From the NCBI RefSeq assembly GCF_003751265.1, contig NZ_RJKN01000008.1, positions 62,001-126,000 on the forward strand: a stretch of 64,000 nucleotides of DNA, given 5' to 3'. Every line of letters starts with the position of its first letter. Position 1 is the stretch's first letter. This DNA is from Pseudokineococcus lusitanus. Lineage in GTDB: Bacteria; Actinomycetota; Actinomycetes; Actinomycetales; Quadrisphaeraceae. Below the pieces are notes generated by a model. The model was not told the origin of the DNA. It saw only the letters and a program-made list of their open reading frames with translations, and did no database searches. Positions 35,802 to 44,257 of this stretch are shown here, piece after piece. A program made the position numbers and the translations under genes.

Positions 35802-37661
35802 TCAGGGCGCGGGTGGGGCGCTCGCCGCCGGCGTCGTGCGGAGGGCGGCGGGAGCCCGGGGGCGGGGGACGCCCGTGCCCGCCGGTCCGGGGAGGTCCGG
35901 CGGCGCGGGGCGGGCGAGGTGGAAGCCCTGCGCGTGGGTGGCGCCGAGGAGGCGGAGCTCGGCGAGCTCGGCGGCGTCCTCGACCCCCTCGGCGACGCAG
36001 GTGGCGCCGAGCTCGTGGGACAGGCCGATGACGGCGCGGGCGATGGCACGGCGGGCGGGGTCGGTGTGGACGGCGCGGACGAAGGCGATGTCGAGCTTGA
36101 TGACGTCGGGCTCGAGCCGGGTCAGGTGCTGGAGGCTGGCGTAACCGGCGCCGGTGTCGTCGATGGCCAGCAGGAGGCCTCGGGCCCGGAGGCCGGCGAG
36201 GGCGGTCAGGAGCGTGGGGTAGTCCTGGACCCGGTCGTGCTCGGTGAGCTCGACGACCAGGCGGCGGGGGTGGGCGGGGTCGAGGGCGTCGGCGAGGAGG
36301 TCGTGGGTGGCGGGGTGCAGCAGGGCGGCGGCCGAGAGGTTGACCGACAGGTACTGGCCGGTGGGCAGGTGGGGGAGCAGGGCGAGGGCGTCGGCGGCGG
36401 CGGCCTGCTCCAGCTCGACGCCCAGGCCGAGGTCGGCGGCGTCGGCGAACACGTGGTCGGGACGCCGGGGGGCGCCGGCGGGGTCGGTGAAGCGGGACAG
36501 CGCCTCGTGGCCGGCGACGTCGCCGGTGGCGAGGTCGACGATCGGCTGCAGGACGAGGGTGCGACGTCGCCCGTCCAGATGAGGCGTGAAGGTGCGGCGC
36601 TCGTCCTCGCGGCGCCGGTGCTGCTCGAGCTCCTGCGCGACGTGGGCGCCGACGAGATCGGCGATGGTCTGCAGGGCGCCGAGCTGGCCGGGGGTCAGCG
36701 GCGTCGACGCGGTGGACCCGACGCCGCAGACCGTCCCGTAGAGGGTGCCGTCGGGCAGGTGCACGGGGACGCTGCAGTAGGCGCCGACCCCGAAGGCCTT
36801 CGTGACCGGCAGGGAGGCCAGGGTGGGGTGGCTGCGGACGTCGGCCACCGAGGCGGGCAGCGTGCCGTCCAGCACGCGGCTGCAGTAGCCGTCCGCCGCG
36901 TCGAGGCTGCTGCCCTCGACGAGCCCCTGCAGGGCCGGACCGACGTCGGGGCCGGCCTCGACGACGGTGAAGGTCTGGGTGCCGCCCTCGAGCGTGGACA
37001 GCGCGGTGACCTCCAGGCCGGTGGTCGCGCGTCCGGCGGCCAGCAGCCGCCGCACCACCGGGGAGGTCGCCGTGGAGGCCTCGCCCGGTGCGGTGCCGGA
37101 GCGGTCGCCGGGGCGGCCGCCGCCGGCGAGGGGGGCGAGGACGTCGACGACCTCGAGGGCCCGCTGCCGGGCCCGCAGCGACGTGACACGGACGGCGGCC
37201 TGACGCGTCAGGGCACGGGCCAGCGCCTCGTGGGTGTCGTCGAAGGTGCCGTGGCCCGGGGGGCGGGTCAGGTAGAGCGCGCCGAGCACGACGCCGTCGT
37301 GCGTGACGGGCAGGGCCAGCAGCGCCGCCATCGGGGTGTGCGCCGAGGGCAGCCCGACCGCCTCGGCATGGGTCCGCATGTCGTCCAGCCGCAGCGTCCT
37401 GCCGGTCAGCACCACCCCCACCAGCCCGACGGGCCGGGGCAGGTGCGGCAGCACCGAGACCTCGGTCGACGTCATGCCCTGGTGGGCCAGCGCCGACGGG
37501 GCCCCGTCGGCGCCGACCAGCAGCGCGACGCCGAAGCGCGCGGCCGTGAGGGTGCGGGCGACGTCGACCAGACGCTCCAGCACGCCGCGCTCGGACTCCT
37601 CGCCGGCGATCGAGACGACCCCGTCCACGACGGGGACCAGCTCCTCGGCCGCCGGGCTCAT
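35802..37661 (-). CDS. GAF-GAF-EAL c-di-GMP phosphodiesterase
   Basis: A 619-residue soluble protein. Residues 15-165 form a GAF domain (FGVALLVGADG; LALPVTHDGVVLGALYLT). A second GAF-like domain (about 205-365) contains YCSVPVHLPDGTLYGTVCGV. The EAL domain (390-600) keeps the catalytic motifs HEALSRF, NLSAA, ELTEH, DDTGAGYAS, IKLDIAFV, AEGVED and QGFHLARP; no GGDEF domain is present. It should hydrolyse c-di-GMP under control of the GAF ligands. The ATG at 37661 overlaps the GGDEF gene stop by four bases, so synthase and hydrolase are made together. Confidence 0.9.
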   Translation of the reverse strand: MSPAAEELVPVVDGVVSIAGEESERGVLERLVDVARTLTAARFGVALLVGADGAPSALAHQGMTSTEVSVLPHLPRPVGLVGVVLTGRTLRLDDMRTHAEAVGLPSAHTPMAALLALPVTHDGVVLGALYLTRPPGHGTFDDTHEALARALTRQAAVRVTSLRARQRALEVVDVLAPLAGGGRPGDRSGTAPGEASTATSPVVRRLLAAGRATTGLEVTALSTLEGGTQTFTVVEAGPDVGPALQGLVEGSSLDAADGYCSRVLDGTLPASVADVRSHPTLASLPVTKAFGVGAYCSVPVHLPDGTLYGTVCGVGSTASTPLTPGQLGALQTIADLVGAHVAQELEQHRRREDERRTFTPHLDGRRRTLVLQPIVDLATGDVAGHEALSRFTDPAGAPRRPDHVFADAADLGLGVELEQAAAADALALLPHLPTGQYLSVNLSAAALLHPATHDLLADALDPAHPRRLVVELTEHDRVQDYPTLLTALAGLRARGLLLAIDDTGAGYASLQHLTRLEPDVIKLDIAFVRAVHTDPARRAIARAVIGLSHELGATCVAEGVEDAAELAELRLLGATHAQGFHLARPAPPDLPGPAGTGVPRPRAPAALRTTPAASAPPAP

Positions 37662-38728
37662 GCCGCCCTCGTCGGGGACGGCCGGCCCGGCGCCGGCTGG
37701 GAGGGGATGCGGTGCGCCGTGTCCCGCACGGCCGGCTCGTGGACGACGAGGTGGTGCTTGCCGGAGCGCTTGGCGGCGTACATCGCCGTGTCCGCACGCA
37801 CCAGCACCTCCGCCGCCGTGGTGGGCGGCGTGGTCGCGTCCAGGTGCACCAGGCCGGCGCTGACGCCGACCGTCCGCGGGGCGCCCGCGACGTCGTAGCT
37901 CTGGCCGGCCAGCACGCCCCGGGCGACCGCGGTGATCCGCTCGAGCGGGGTGTCGTCCTCGACCAGCAGGGCGAACTCGTCGCCGCCGAGGCGCGCGAGG
38001 GTGTTGCCGGGGCTGACCATCGCCGCCCACCGGGCGGCGACCTGCACCAGCAGGTCGTCGCCGACGGCGTGCCCGTGCGTGTCGTTGACGCCCTTGAAGT
38101 CGTCGAGGTCCATCAGCAGCACCGTGATAGCCCGTCCGTCGGAGCGGTGCAGGTCCAGCGCGTGCGCCAGGCGGTCGTGGAACACCGCCCGGGTGGCCAG
38201 GCCGGTGAGCCCGTCGTGGGTCGCCAGCCGGTGCAGCTCGGCCTCCCGCTCCCGGGCCTGCGCCCGCAGCCGCTCGGACAGCAGCACCTGCGCGAGCAGG
38301 TCGGCCAGCAGGTCGAGGACGGGCGCGAGCCGCTCGACCTCCCCGGCGGCCACGGACCGGGGGTGGTAGCCGCACAACGTCCCGTACAGGTGCCCGTCCT
38401 CGAGCCGGATCGGCGCGCCGACGTAGGCCCCGACCGGCCACTGCTGCACCGGGGCCGTCGCGGCGTACTCCTCGACCGCGGCGGTGTCGTGCGCCAGCCG
38501 GGGTGCGCCGGCGACCATCCGTCGGCACAGGGAGCCCTCCCACGAGGCCACGTCGCCCGGGGCGAAGCCGAAGGTGTCGTCGCGGACGTCGACGAAGACC
38601 TGCTCCTCGCCGTCACGGCGGGTGATCGCCCACATGCCGAGCGGCAGCTGCTCCTGCAGGCACGACAGCACCCGTGCGCTGGCGGCCTCGAAGGACAGCA
38701 GCCCGTCCACCGGCTCCTCGCCCGTCAC
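37658..38728 (-). CDS. GAF-GGDEF diguanylate cyclase
   Basis: A 356-residue protein. The N-terminal GAF domain (about 10-165) has YVGAPIRLEDGHLYGTLCGY, closely like the second GAF of the next gene. A helix (AQAREREAELHRLATHDGLTGL) leads into the GGDEF domain, with GGDEF at 248-252. The inhibitory RxxD site is absent (SPGN). I chose the GTG at 38728: GGGGAG lies five bases upstream and the codon overlaps the acetamidase stop as GTGA. An upstream GTG at 38821 would add 31 residues of low complexity. Expected to synthesise c-di-GMP. Confidence 0.88.
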   Translation of the reverse strand: MTGEEPVDGLLSFEAASARVLSCLQEQLPLGMWAITRRDGEEQVFVDVRDDTFGFAPGDVASWEGSLCRRMVAGAPRLAHDTAAVEEYAATAPVQQWPVGAYVGAPIRLEDGHLYGTLCGYHPRSVAAGEVERLAPVLDLLADLLAQVLLSERLRAQAREREAELHRLATHDGLTGLATRAVFHDRLAHALDLHRSDGRAITVLLMDLDDFKGVNDTHGHAVGDDLLVQVAARWAAMVSPGNTLARLGGDEFALLVEDDTPLERITAVARGVLAGQSYDVAGAPRTVGVSAGLVHLDATTPPTTAAEVLVRADTAMYAAKRSGKHHLVVHEPAVRDTAHRIPSQPAPGRPSPTRAA

Positions 38729-39894
38729 ACCGACTCCCCGCTCCGTCTCGGGCCGCTCGACCGCGTCCCGTCGTGGCGGTCCATCGGTCCGGGCGGCGAG
38801 CACCTGAGCGGTCGTCGGCACGAGGAGCCATGGGGAGCAGGACCACCGCGGTCAGCCGCCGGTCCACCGAGCCGGCGCCGGTCCCGGTGCCGCGACGAGG
38901 GCCTGCTCGGTCGGCGGCACCGCCCGCCGACGACCAGGCGGCCCGGCGGCAGGACCGCGTGGACCCCGTGCACCTGGTTGACGACCTGGGTGACCCGCAG
39001 GTCCACGGCCACCGACGCCAGGGCCAGCGCGCGGGTGCGGCCGAGGCCGTGCCGCTCGCGCAGCAGCTCGACCATCCCGTCGAGCGCCATGACGGTCGCC
39101 CGGCGGAGGTCGGCGTCCACGCCGAAGGTGACGTCGCCCGCCGGCGTCGTCGCGCGTGGCGTCCGGGCGAGGGCGGGCGAGGGGGCGGTGTGCAGCACGA
39201 CCTCCAGCTCCACGCGCCGCATCGGGCACTCGACGGCGAGGCCGGAGACCTCGCCGTCCCCCTGCGCCGCGTGGCCGTCCCCGACCGACAGCAGCGCCCC
39301 CGGCACCTCGACGGGCAGGAAGAGGCTGCTGCCGACGACGAGCTCGCGGCAGTCGAGGTTCCCGCCGGTCCGGCGCGGGGGCACCGTGCTGCGGGGACCG
39401 GGTCCGGCGGGGCAGACGCCGACGACGCCGAGGAAGGGCCGGAGCGCCACGACGTCGCCGTGCTGGTCGCGCGCGGTGCCGGTGCCCGCGGCGGCGTCCC
39501 AGGCCAGGTGCCAGAGCAGCATCTCGGGGTCGGCGTCCGCGACGCCGAGCGCGTCGTTGCACCAGCTCGGCCAGCCGCCCGCCCGGGTCCAGCCCCAGCC
39601 GCCGGGCTCGAGGGCGCGCACCCGGACCTCCAGCACCGTGCCGGGCTCGGCCCCCACGACGGCGAAGGGCCCGGTGAGCGCGTGCCCGGGGTCCTGCTCG
39701 CGGTCCCGGCCCGGGCGCGGCGCCGGCGCGGCGTCGGGTCCGTGCAGGTCGCCCTGCTCGTCGGCGTGCCATCCGGCGTCGACGGTGGACAGGACGAGGA
39801 CGTCGCCGCTCGCGACCTCCAGCAGGGGCGGGAGGTCGGCGTCGAAGCGCCCGTGGAGCGACGCGTCGCGGTGCGGGACGACGTGGACGGCCAT
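38725..39894 (-). CDS. Acetamidase/formamidase family protein with extended tail
   Basis: A 389-residue protein. The first 325 residues match the acetamidase/formamidase family: GPFAVVGAEPGTVLEVRV, NLDCRELVVGSSLFLPVEVPGALLSVGDGHAAQGDGEVSG in segments, and VNQVHGVHAVLPP. It should release ammonia from short amides. The last 60 residues are Arg/Pro/Ser/Gly-rich and unlike the family; the true gene end may still be this one, since the stop overlaps the GGDEF start by four bases. The tail could be a recent read-through after loss of the original stop. The ATG at 39894 lacks a strong ribosome binding site. Confidence 0.83.
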   Translation of the reverse strand: MAVHVVPHRDASLHGRFDADLPPLLEVASGDVLVLSTVDAGWHADEQGDLHGPDAAPAPRPGRDREQDPGHALTGPFAVVGAEPGTVLEVRVRALEPGGWGWTRAGGWPSWCNDALGVADADPEMLLWHLAWDAAAGTGTARDQHGDVVALRPFLGVVGVCPAGPGPRSTVPPRRTGGNLDCRELVVGSSLFLPVEVPGALLSVGDGHAAQGDGEVSGLAVECPMRRVELEVVLHTAPSPALARTPRATTPAGDVTFGVDADLRRATVMALDGMVELLRERHGLGRTRALALASVAVDLRVTQVVNQVHGVHAVLPPGRLVVGGRCRRPSRPSSRHRDRRRLGGPAADRGGPAPHGSSCRRPLRCSPPGPMDRHDGTRSSGPRRSGESV

Positions 39895-40006
39895 CCCGCG
39901 ACGCTAGGGCGCGGGCCCGGCCGGGCACGAGCCGGCGGGATGCCCACCGCGGCACGGCAGCCGCCACGGCGGGCACGGCGGGCCGGGCGCGCGCAGGATC
40001 GTGGGC

Positions 40007-41038
40007 GTGACCTCCGCACCGCCCGCCCTCCCGGACGACCCGTTCCCGCGCAGCACCTCTCCGACCGCCGACGTCCTGGCGGCGCAGCGCGCCCACCTGC
40101 GGGCGATGCTCGCGGCCGGCGAGCTGGACGTCCCGCTGCCCGGCGTCGGCCGGACGGCCGAGCGGTGGGCCGCCCTCGCGGAGTGGGGGAGCGCCGACCT
40201 CGTGCTCGGCCGCCTCGCCGAGGGGCACACGGACGCCGTCGCCGTCCTGGCCGAGGCGGGCGTGCCGGCGCCGGAGGACGCGCTGCTCGGCGTGTGGGCG
40301 TCGGCCAGCGAGGGGACGGGGCTGCGGGCCGTCGCCACCGGCGACGGCGGGCTGCGGGTCGCGGGCACCCTGCGCTACGCCAGCGGCGCCCGCGTCCTCG
40401 ACGCCGCGCTCGTCACCGCCACGGAGGACGGCGGGCAGCCGCACCTCGTCCTCCTCGACGTCCGCGGGACCGGCGTGACGCCGCGGCCGGGCACGTGGGC
40501 GGCCGTCGGGATGGACGACAGCGACAGCCTCGACGTCGTCGTCGACGACGTCGACGTGCCCGCCGCCGCGGTCGTCGGCCCGCCGGGCTTCTACGCCGGC
40601 CGGCCCGGCCTCCACGTCGGCGGGCTCGGCGTCGCCGCCGTGTGGTGGGGCGGGGCCCGCGGCGTCGTCCGGGCGCTGACGGCCTCGCTCGCGCGGGGCG
40701 AGGCCTCCGGGCGGGCCCCGACACCGCACCAGCTCGTCCACCTCGGGGCGGCGTCGTCGGCCGTCGCCCGGGGGCAGGCCCTGCTGGCCGAGGCCGCGGG
40801 CGTCGTCGACGCCGACCCGACGGGCGACCGCACGACGCTCGCGCTGCGGGTGCGCCACGAGGTCGACCAGGTGGTCGAGGAGGTGCTGCGCCGCTCGGCC
40901 CGCGCCACGGGCGCCACCCCGCTGTGCCGGGACGCCGACATCGCCCGCCGCGCCGCCGACCTCGCCGTCTACGTCCGCCAGCAGCACGCCGAGGGCGACC
41001 TCGAGCGGCTCGGCCGCGCCGTCCTGGACGCGGCGTGA
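40007..41038 (+). CDS. Acyl-CoA dehydrogenase-like protein
   Basis: A 343-residue protein of the acyl-CoA dehydrogenase fold, somewhat shorter than the usual 380. It has the central beta domain with WASASEGTGLRAVATGDGGL and LRYASGARVLDAALVTA (flavin and substrate binding region) and the C-terminal helical bundle (GGLGVAAVWWGGARGVVRAL). I cannot identify the catalytic Glu with confidence, so activity may differ from beta-oxidation. AGGA nine bases upstream favours the GTG at 40007 over that at 40001. It opens an operon with a deacetylase, methyltransferase and glycosyltransferase, so it probably acts on the acyl part of a glycoconjugate. Confidence 0.82.
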   Translation: MTSAPPALPDDPFPRSTSPTADVLAAQRAHLRAMLAAGELDVPLPGVGRTAERWAALAEWGSADLVLGRLAEGHTDAVAVLAEAGVPAPEDALLGVWASASEGTGLRAVATGDGGLRVAGTLRYASGARVLDAALVTATEDGGQPHLVLLDVRGTGVTPRPGTWAAVGMDDSDSLDVVVDDVDVPAAAVVGPPGFYAGRPGLHVGGLGVAAVWWGGARGVVRALTASLARGEASGRAPTPHQLVHLGAASSAVARGQALLAEAAGVVDADPTGDRTTLALRVRHEVDQVVEEVLRRSARATGATPLCRDADIARRAADLAVYVRQQHAEGDLERLGRAVLDAA

Positions 41039-41760
41039 CCGCGTCGACGGCCACCGCGCGGCCCGGCCGCCCCGTCCTCCCGGTGTGGGCGCCGCCGGTG
41101 CCGCCGGGTCGGGCGCTCGTCGTCGTCGCCCATCCCGACGACGAGGTCCTGGCGCTCGGGCCCGTCGTCACGACGCTCGACGCCGCCGGCTGGGTCCTCG
41201 ACCTGCTCGTCCTCACCGACGGGGAGGCGGCCTACCCCGCCCTCGACGCGGCGGGGCGGGCCCGGCTCGCGGCGGTGCGCCGCGACGAGCTCGACGCCGC
41301 GTGGGCGGCCCTGCTCCCCGGGGCCGGTCACCGCGGCGGGCGGGTGCTCCGGGCGGGGCTGCCCGACGCCCGGCTGCCCGACGTCGCCGCCGCCGTGCGC
41401 GGGGCCGTCGACGCGGCGGCCGCCGCGTCGCCCCCGGACCTCGTCGTGGGCCTGTGGCCGCACGACCCGCACCACGACCACGCCGGGGCGGCGCTCGCGG
41501 CCGTCGCCCTGGCCGCCCGCCTCGCCGTGCCGTCGGTGCAGGCCCCGTTGTGGGCGCGGGTCTGGTGGGACGACGACGACGCCCGCCTGCCCCGGGCGAC
41601 GGCGTCCCGCGTGCCCGTCGCGGGACCGGCGGCGGGCCGGCTCGCCGCGGCGCTCGCCGCCCACGCGAGCCAGGTCGAGGGCTTCGAGGGGCACGGGCCG
41701 CTGCTCGGGCCCGACGACCTCGCCGCGCTCGCCGGCGACGGCCTCGTGGTGACGGCGTGA
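41035..41760 (+). CDS. PIG-L/LmbE-family N-deacetylase
   Basis: A 241-residue zinc-dependent deacetylase. The metal motif AHPDDE occupies residues 32-37 and the second metal site is DPHHDH. TDGEAAYP follows the first motif as in the GlcNAc-PI and GlcNAc-Ins deacetylases. These enzymes remove an acetyl group from an N-acetyl sugar. It overlaps the upstream and downstream genes by four bases each (GTGA). In related actinobacterial and proteobacterial clusters a PIG-L domain is fused to a methyltransferase like the next gene; here they are separate. Confidence 0.9.
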   Translation: MTASTATARPGRPVLPVWAPPVPPGRALVVVAHPDDEVLALGPVVTTLDAAGWVLDLLVLTDGEAAYPALDAAGRARLAAVRRDELDAAWAALLPGAGHRGGRVLRAGLPDARLPDVAAAVRGAVDAAAAASPPDLVVGLWPHDPHHDHAGAALAAVALAARLAVPSVQAPLWARVWWDDDDARLPRATASRVPVAGPAAGRLAAALAAHASQVEGFEGHGPLLGPDDLAALAGDGLVVTA

Positions 41761-42416
41761 GCGCCCCCACGGGCGCAGGGTGTCCGCAGGACCCCGACCG
41801 CTCCGACCTCCCGCCCTTCGACGGCGAGCACTTCGACGCCCTCTACCGGGGCGACGCCGACCCGTGGCGCGTCCGGGGCGACTGGTACGAGCGCCGCAAG
41901 CGCGCCCTAGCGCTGGCGGCCCTGCCGCGCGAGCGCTACGGCCGGGTCCTCGAGATCGGCTGCAGCAACGGCGTCATGACGGTCGAGCTGGCCCGGCGGG
42001 CCGGCCGCCTCACGGCGCTGGACGCCTCCGCCGTCGCGGTGGACCTCGCCCGGCGCGAGGTCGCCGCCGCGGGCCTCGGGGGCGCCGACGTCGACGTCCG
42101 CCGGGGCACCGTGCCGGACGACCTGCCCAGCGGCCCCGGCGCCGTCGTCGACCTCGTCGTCCTCTCCGAGGTGGGGTACTTCCTGCGGCCCGACGCGCTC
42201 GACGAGCTCGTCGCGCGGCTGCCCGCCCTGCTGGCGCCGGGCGGCGAGCTCCTCGCCGTCCACTGGCGGCGGGACCCCGAGACGCTGCCCGTCCCCGGCG
42301 ACGAGGTGCACCGCCGCCTCCGGCGGCTGGAGGACGACGGCGCCGAGCACCTCGTCGCCCACGTCGAGGAGCCGTTCCTCCTCGACGTGTGGCGACGTCC
42401 CGGCGATGACGGCTGA
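41757..42416 (+). CDS. NodS-like SAM-dependent methyltransferase
   Basis: A 219-residue class I methyltransferase. The N-terminal FDALYRGDADPWRVRGDWYERRK lead and the SAM-binding VLEIGCSNGVMTVELA motif are typical of the NodS family (N-methyltransferases of Nod factor synthesis) and its non-symbiotic relatives. Motif II-like VVLSEVGYFL follows. It presumably methylates an amino sugar exposed by the deacetylase encoded just upstream. The GTG start overlaps that gene by four bases and its end overlaps the glycosyltransferase by eleven. Confidence 0.88.
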   Translation: MSAPTGAGCPQDPDRSDLPPFDGEHFDALYRGDADPWRVRGDWYERRKRALALAALPRERYGRVLEIGCSNGVMTVELARRAGRLTALDASAVAVDLARREVAAAGLGGADVDVRRGTVPDDLPSGPGAVVDLVVLSEVGYFLRPDALDELVARLPALLAPGGELLAVHWRRDPETLPVPGDEVHRRLRRLEDDGAEHLVAHVEEPFLLDVWRRPGDDG

Positions 42417-43200
42417 GCCGCACCCCGTCCCGGCGCCGCGCGGCCGCCGACGACCGGTCCGGGCCGTCGTCGTGGCGGTCCCCGTGCGCGACGAGGAGCG
42501 GCGCGTGCGGGCCTGCCTGCGCTCGGTGCTCGCCGCGGCCGCCCGCGTGCCGCTGCCCGTCGTCGTCGCGGTCGCCCTCGACCGCTGCGTCGACGGCTCC
42601 CGCGCCGCCGTGGAGGCCGTGCTCGGGGGCCGCCCCGGCACGCTCGTCGTCGAGCTCGGGCCCGCGCCGCGACGCACCGTCGCGGAGGTGCGGGACGCCG
42701 CCGTGACCGCGGGGCTCGCGCTCGCCCGGCGACGGCGGCCCGTCGCGACGGACGAGCTGTGGGTGGCGGGGACGGACGCGGACACCGTCGTCCCGCCCGG
42801 GTGGCTCGTCGAGCAGGTACGGCGCGCGGACGCGGGGGCGGACCTCGTGGCCGGCGCGGTGGACCTCGACGACGACCCGGGCCTCGACCGCCCGGCCCGC
42901 GAGCGCTACGCCCGCCTCGTCCGGCCCCGCGACGGGGTCGGCGGGGAGGAGCACGGGCACGTCTACGGCGCCGACCTAGGGGTGCGCGCGTCGGCCTGGC
43001 GGGCGGCCGGCGGCTTCCCGCGCGTCGACTCCGGCGAGGACGCGGCGCTGCTCGACGCCGTCGCGGCGGCCGGCGGGGTCGTCGTCCGTCCGACGTGGCC
43101 GCGCGCCGTGACGAGCGGTCGGACGCGCGGACGGGCCGACGGCGGGCTGGCCGACCTCCTCGCCGACCTCGCCGGCCCGGGGCGCGTGCCCAGTGGCTAA
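42406..43200 (+). CDS. Family 2 glycosyltransferase
   Basis: A 264-residue GT-A fold glycosyltransferase. Near the N-terminus is VVVAVPVRDEERRVRACLRS, followed by the acidic GTDADTVVPPGWL (a DxD-like metal site) and later GADLGVRASAWRAAGGF with SGEDAALLD (the ED motif of GT2 enzymes). No transmembrane helix is obvious, so it is cytoplasmic or peripheral. Sugar donor and acceptor are unknown. It closes the four-gene operon. The stop is TAA, rare in this DNA, and it forms part of the TAACGA repeat ahead of the ABC genes. Confidence 0.87.
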   Translation: MTAEPHPVPAPRGRRRPVRAVVVAVPVRDEERRVRACLRSVLAAAARVPLPVVVAVALDRCVDGSRAAVEAVLGGRPGTLVVELGPAPRRTVAEVRDAAVTAGLALARRRRPVATDELWVAGTDADTVVPPGWLVEQVRRADAGADLVAGAVDLDDDPGLDRPARERYARLVRPRDGVGGEEHGHVYGADLGVRASAWRAAGGFPRVDSGEDAALLDAVAAAGGVVVRPTWPRAVTSGRTRGRADGGLADLLADLAGPGRVPSG

Positions 43201-43228
43201 CGATAACGACTCCCACCTGCGCTAACCT
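43198..43228 (+). promoter_or_regulatory. AT-rich control site ahead of the ABC importer
   Basis: Two adjacent TAACGA hexamers (43198-43209) lie in the 64 bases before the ABC genes, followed by a possible -10 element TAACCT (43223-43228). This is the most AT-rich spot for kilobases. The hexamers loosely resemble half of a GATAACGATTATC-type metal-repressor (Zur/Fur-like) box; that link is a guess. Confidence 0.4.
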
Positions 43229-43264
43229 CCGCGGCGTCCTGCTCCACCACGCCCGGAGGTCGCC

Positions 43265-44257
43265 GTGCCGCACCGTCGCCCGGTCCTGCCCTCCGTCGCC
43301 CGTCACCACCGCGGGGGCCGTCCCGCGCCCACGACCGCGACGCCGCCGGCGCACCACGGGCGTCCCCGGGCCGGGGCGACCGGGACCGCCGACGGCACGG
43401 CCGCCGACGAGCCCGTGCTCGAGGTCTCCGACCTGCGGGTCGAGGTCCCCGCCACCCGTCGCGACGCCACCGTGCCGCTGCTGCGCGGCGTCGACCTCGC
43501 CGTCGGCGCCGGCGAGCGCGTGGCCCTCGTCGGCGCGTCGGGGTCGGGCAAGAGCCTCACCGCGGCCGCCGTCCGCGGGCAGCTCCCGCCGGGGCTGCGG
43601 GCGCAGGGACGGGTCCGGCTGGGAGGCGCCGACGTCCTCGACGTCCCGGGCCCCCGCCGCCCCGTCGACCGGCGCCCCGCCGTCGTCCTGCAGGACCCCT
43701 CGGCGGCGCTGCACCCGCTCGTCGCCGTCGGTGCCCAGGTGGCGATGCCGCTGCGCGCGCGCCACGACCGGGCGGGGCGCCGCCCGGGTCGCGCCGCCGC
43801 CCGCCGCGCGGTGCTCGAGCTCCTCGCCGCCGTGGGCCTCGAGGACCCGCGGCGCGTCGCCGCGGGCCGCCCGGCCGAGCTGTCCGGCGGCCAGCGCCAG
43901 CGGGTGGCCCTCGCCGTCGCGCTCGCGGCCGCGGCGCCGCTCGTCGTCGCCGACGAGCCGACGACGGCGCTCGACACCGTGACGCAGGCGGCGGTGCTCG
44001 ACGTCCTCGCCGACCGGACCGGGCCCGGCCGCGCCGGCCTCCTCCTCGTCACCCACGACCTCGCCGTCGCCGCGGCGCTCTGCTCCCGCGTCGCCGTCGT
44101 CGCGGACGGCCGGGTCGTCGAGACCGGCCCGACCGCCCGCGTGCTCGCCGCCCCCGGGCACCCGGCCGCCCGCGCGCTCGTCGGGGCCGACCGCGCCGGC
44201 GGCACCGACCCCCGGGCCGGTGCGACCGTCCCCGCCCCGGCGGGCGTGCCGGCGTGA
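43265..44257 (+). CDS. ABC transporter ATPase, peptide/nickel/opine type (DppD/NikD-like)
   Basis: A 330-residue ATPase. A 45-residue Pro/Ala-rich lead precedes the nucleotide-binding domain. Walker A is GASGSGKS, the Q-loop region is AVVLQDPSAALHPLVAVG (typical of oligopeptide-class importers), the signature LSGGQRQR, Walker B LVVADEPTTALD and the H-loop VTHDLAVAAAL. The Cys-rich C-terminal iron-sulfur motif of many DppD proteins is absent. The GTG start has GGAGG seven bases upstream. It pairs with the next ATPase through a GTGA overlap. Confidence 0.9.
   Translation: MPHRRPVLPSVARHHRGGRPAPTTATPPAHHGRPRAGATGTADGTAADEPVLEVSDLRVEVPATRRDATVPLLRGVDLAVGAGERVALVGASGSGKSLTAAAVRGQLPPGLRAQGRVRLGGADVLDVPGPRRPVDRRPAVVLQDPSAALHPLVAVGAQVAMPLRARHDRAGRRPGRAAARRAVLELLAAVGLEDPRRVAAGRPAELSGGQRQRVALAVALAAAAPLVVADEPTTALDTVTQAAVLDVLADRTGPGRAGLLLVTHDLAVAAALCSRVAVVADGRVVETGPTARVLAAPGHPAARALVGADRAGGTDPRAGATVPAPAGVPA

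Noticed and set aside
40007-43200. A true nodulation (nod) gene cluster
   Set aside because: There is no NodA acyltransferase, NodD regulator or nod box, and the glycosyltransferase lacks the membrane helices of NodC. Only the enzyme classes are similar.
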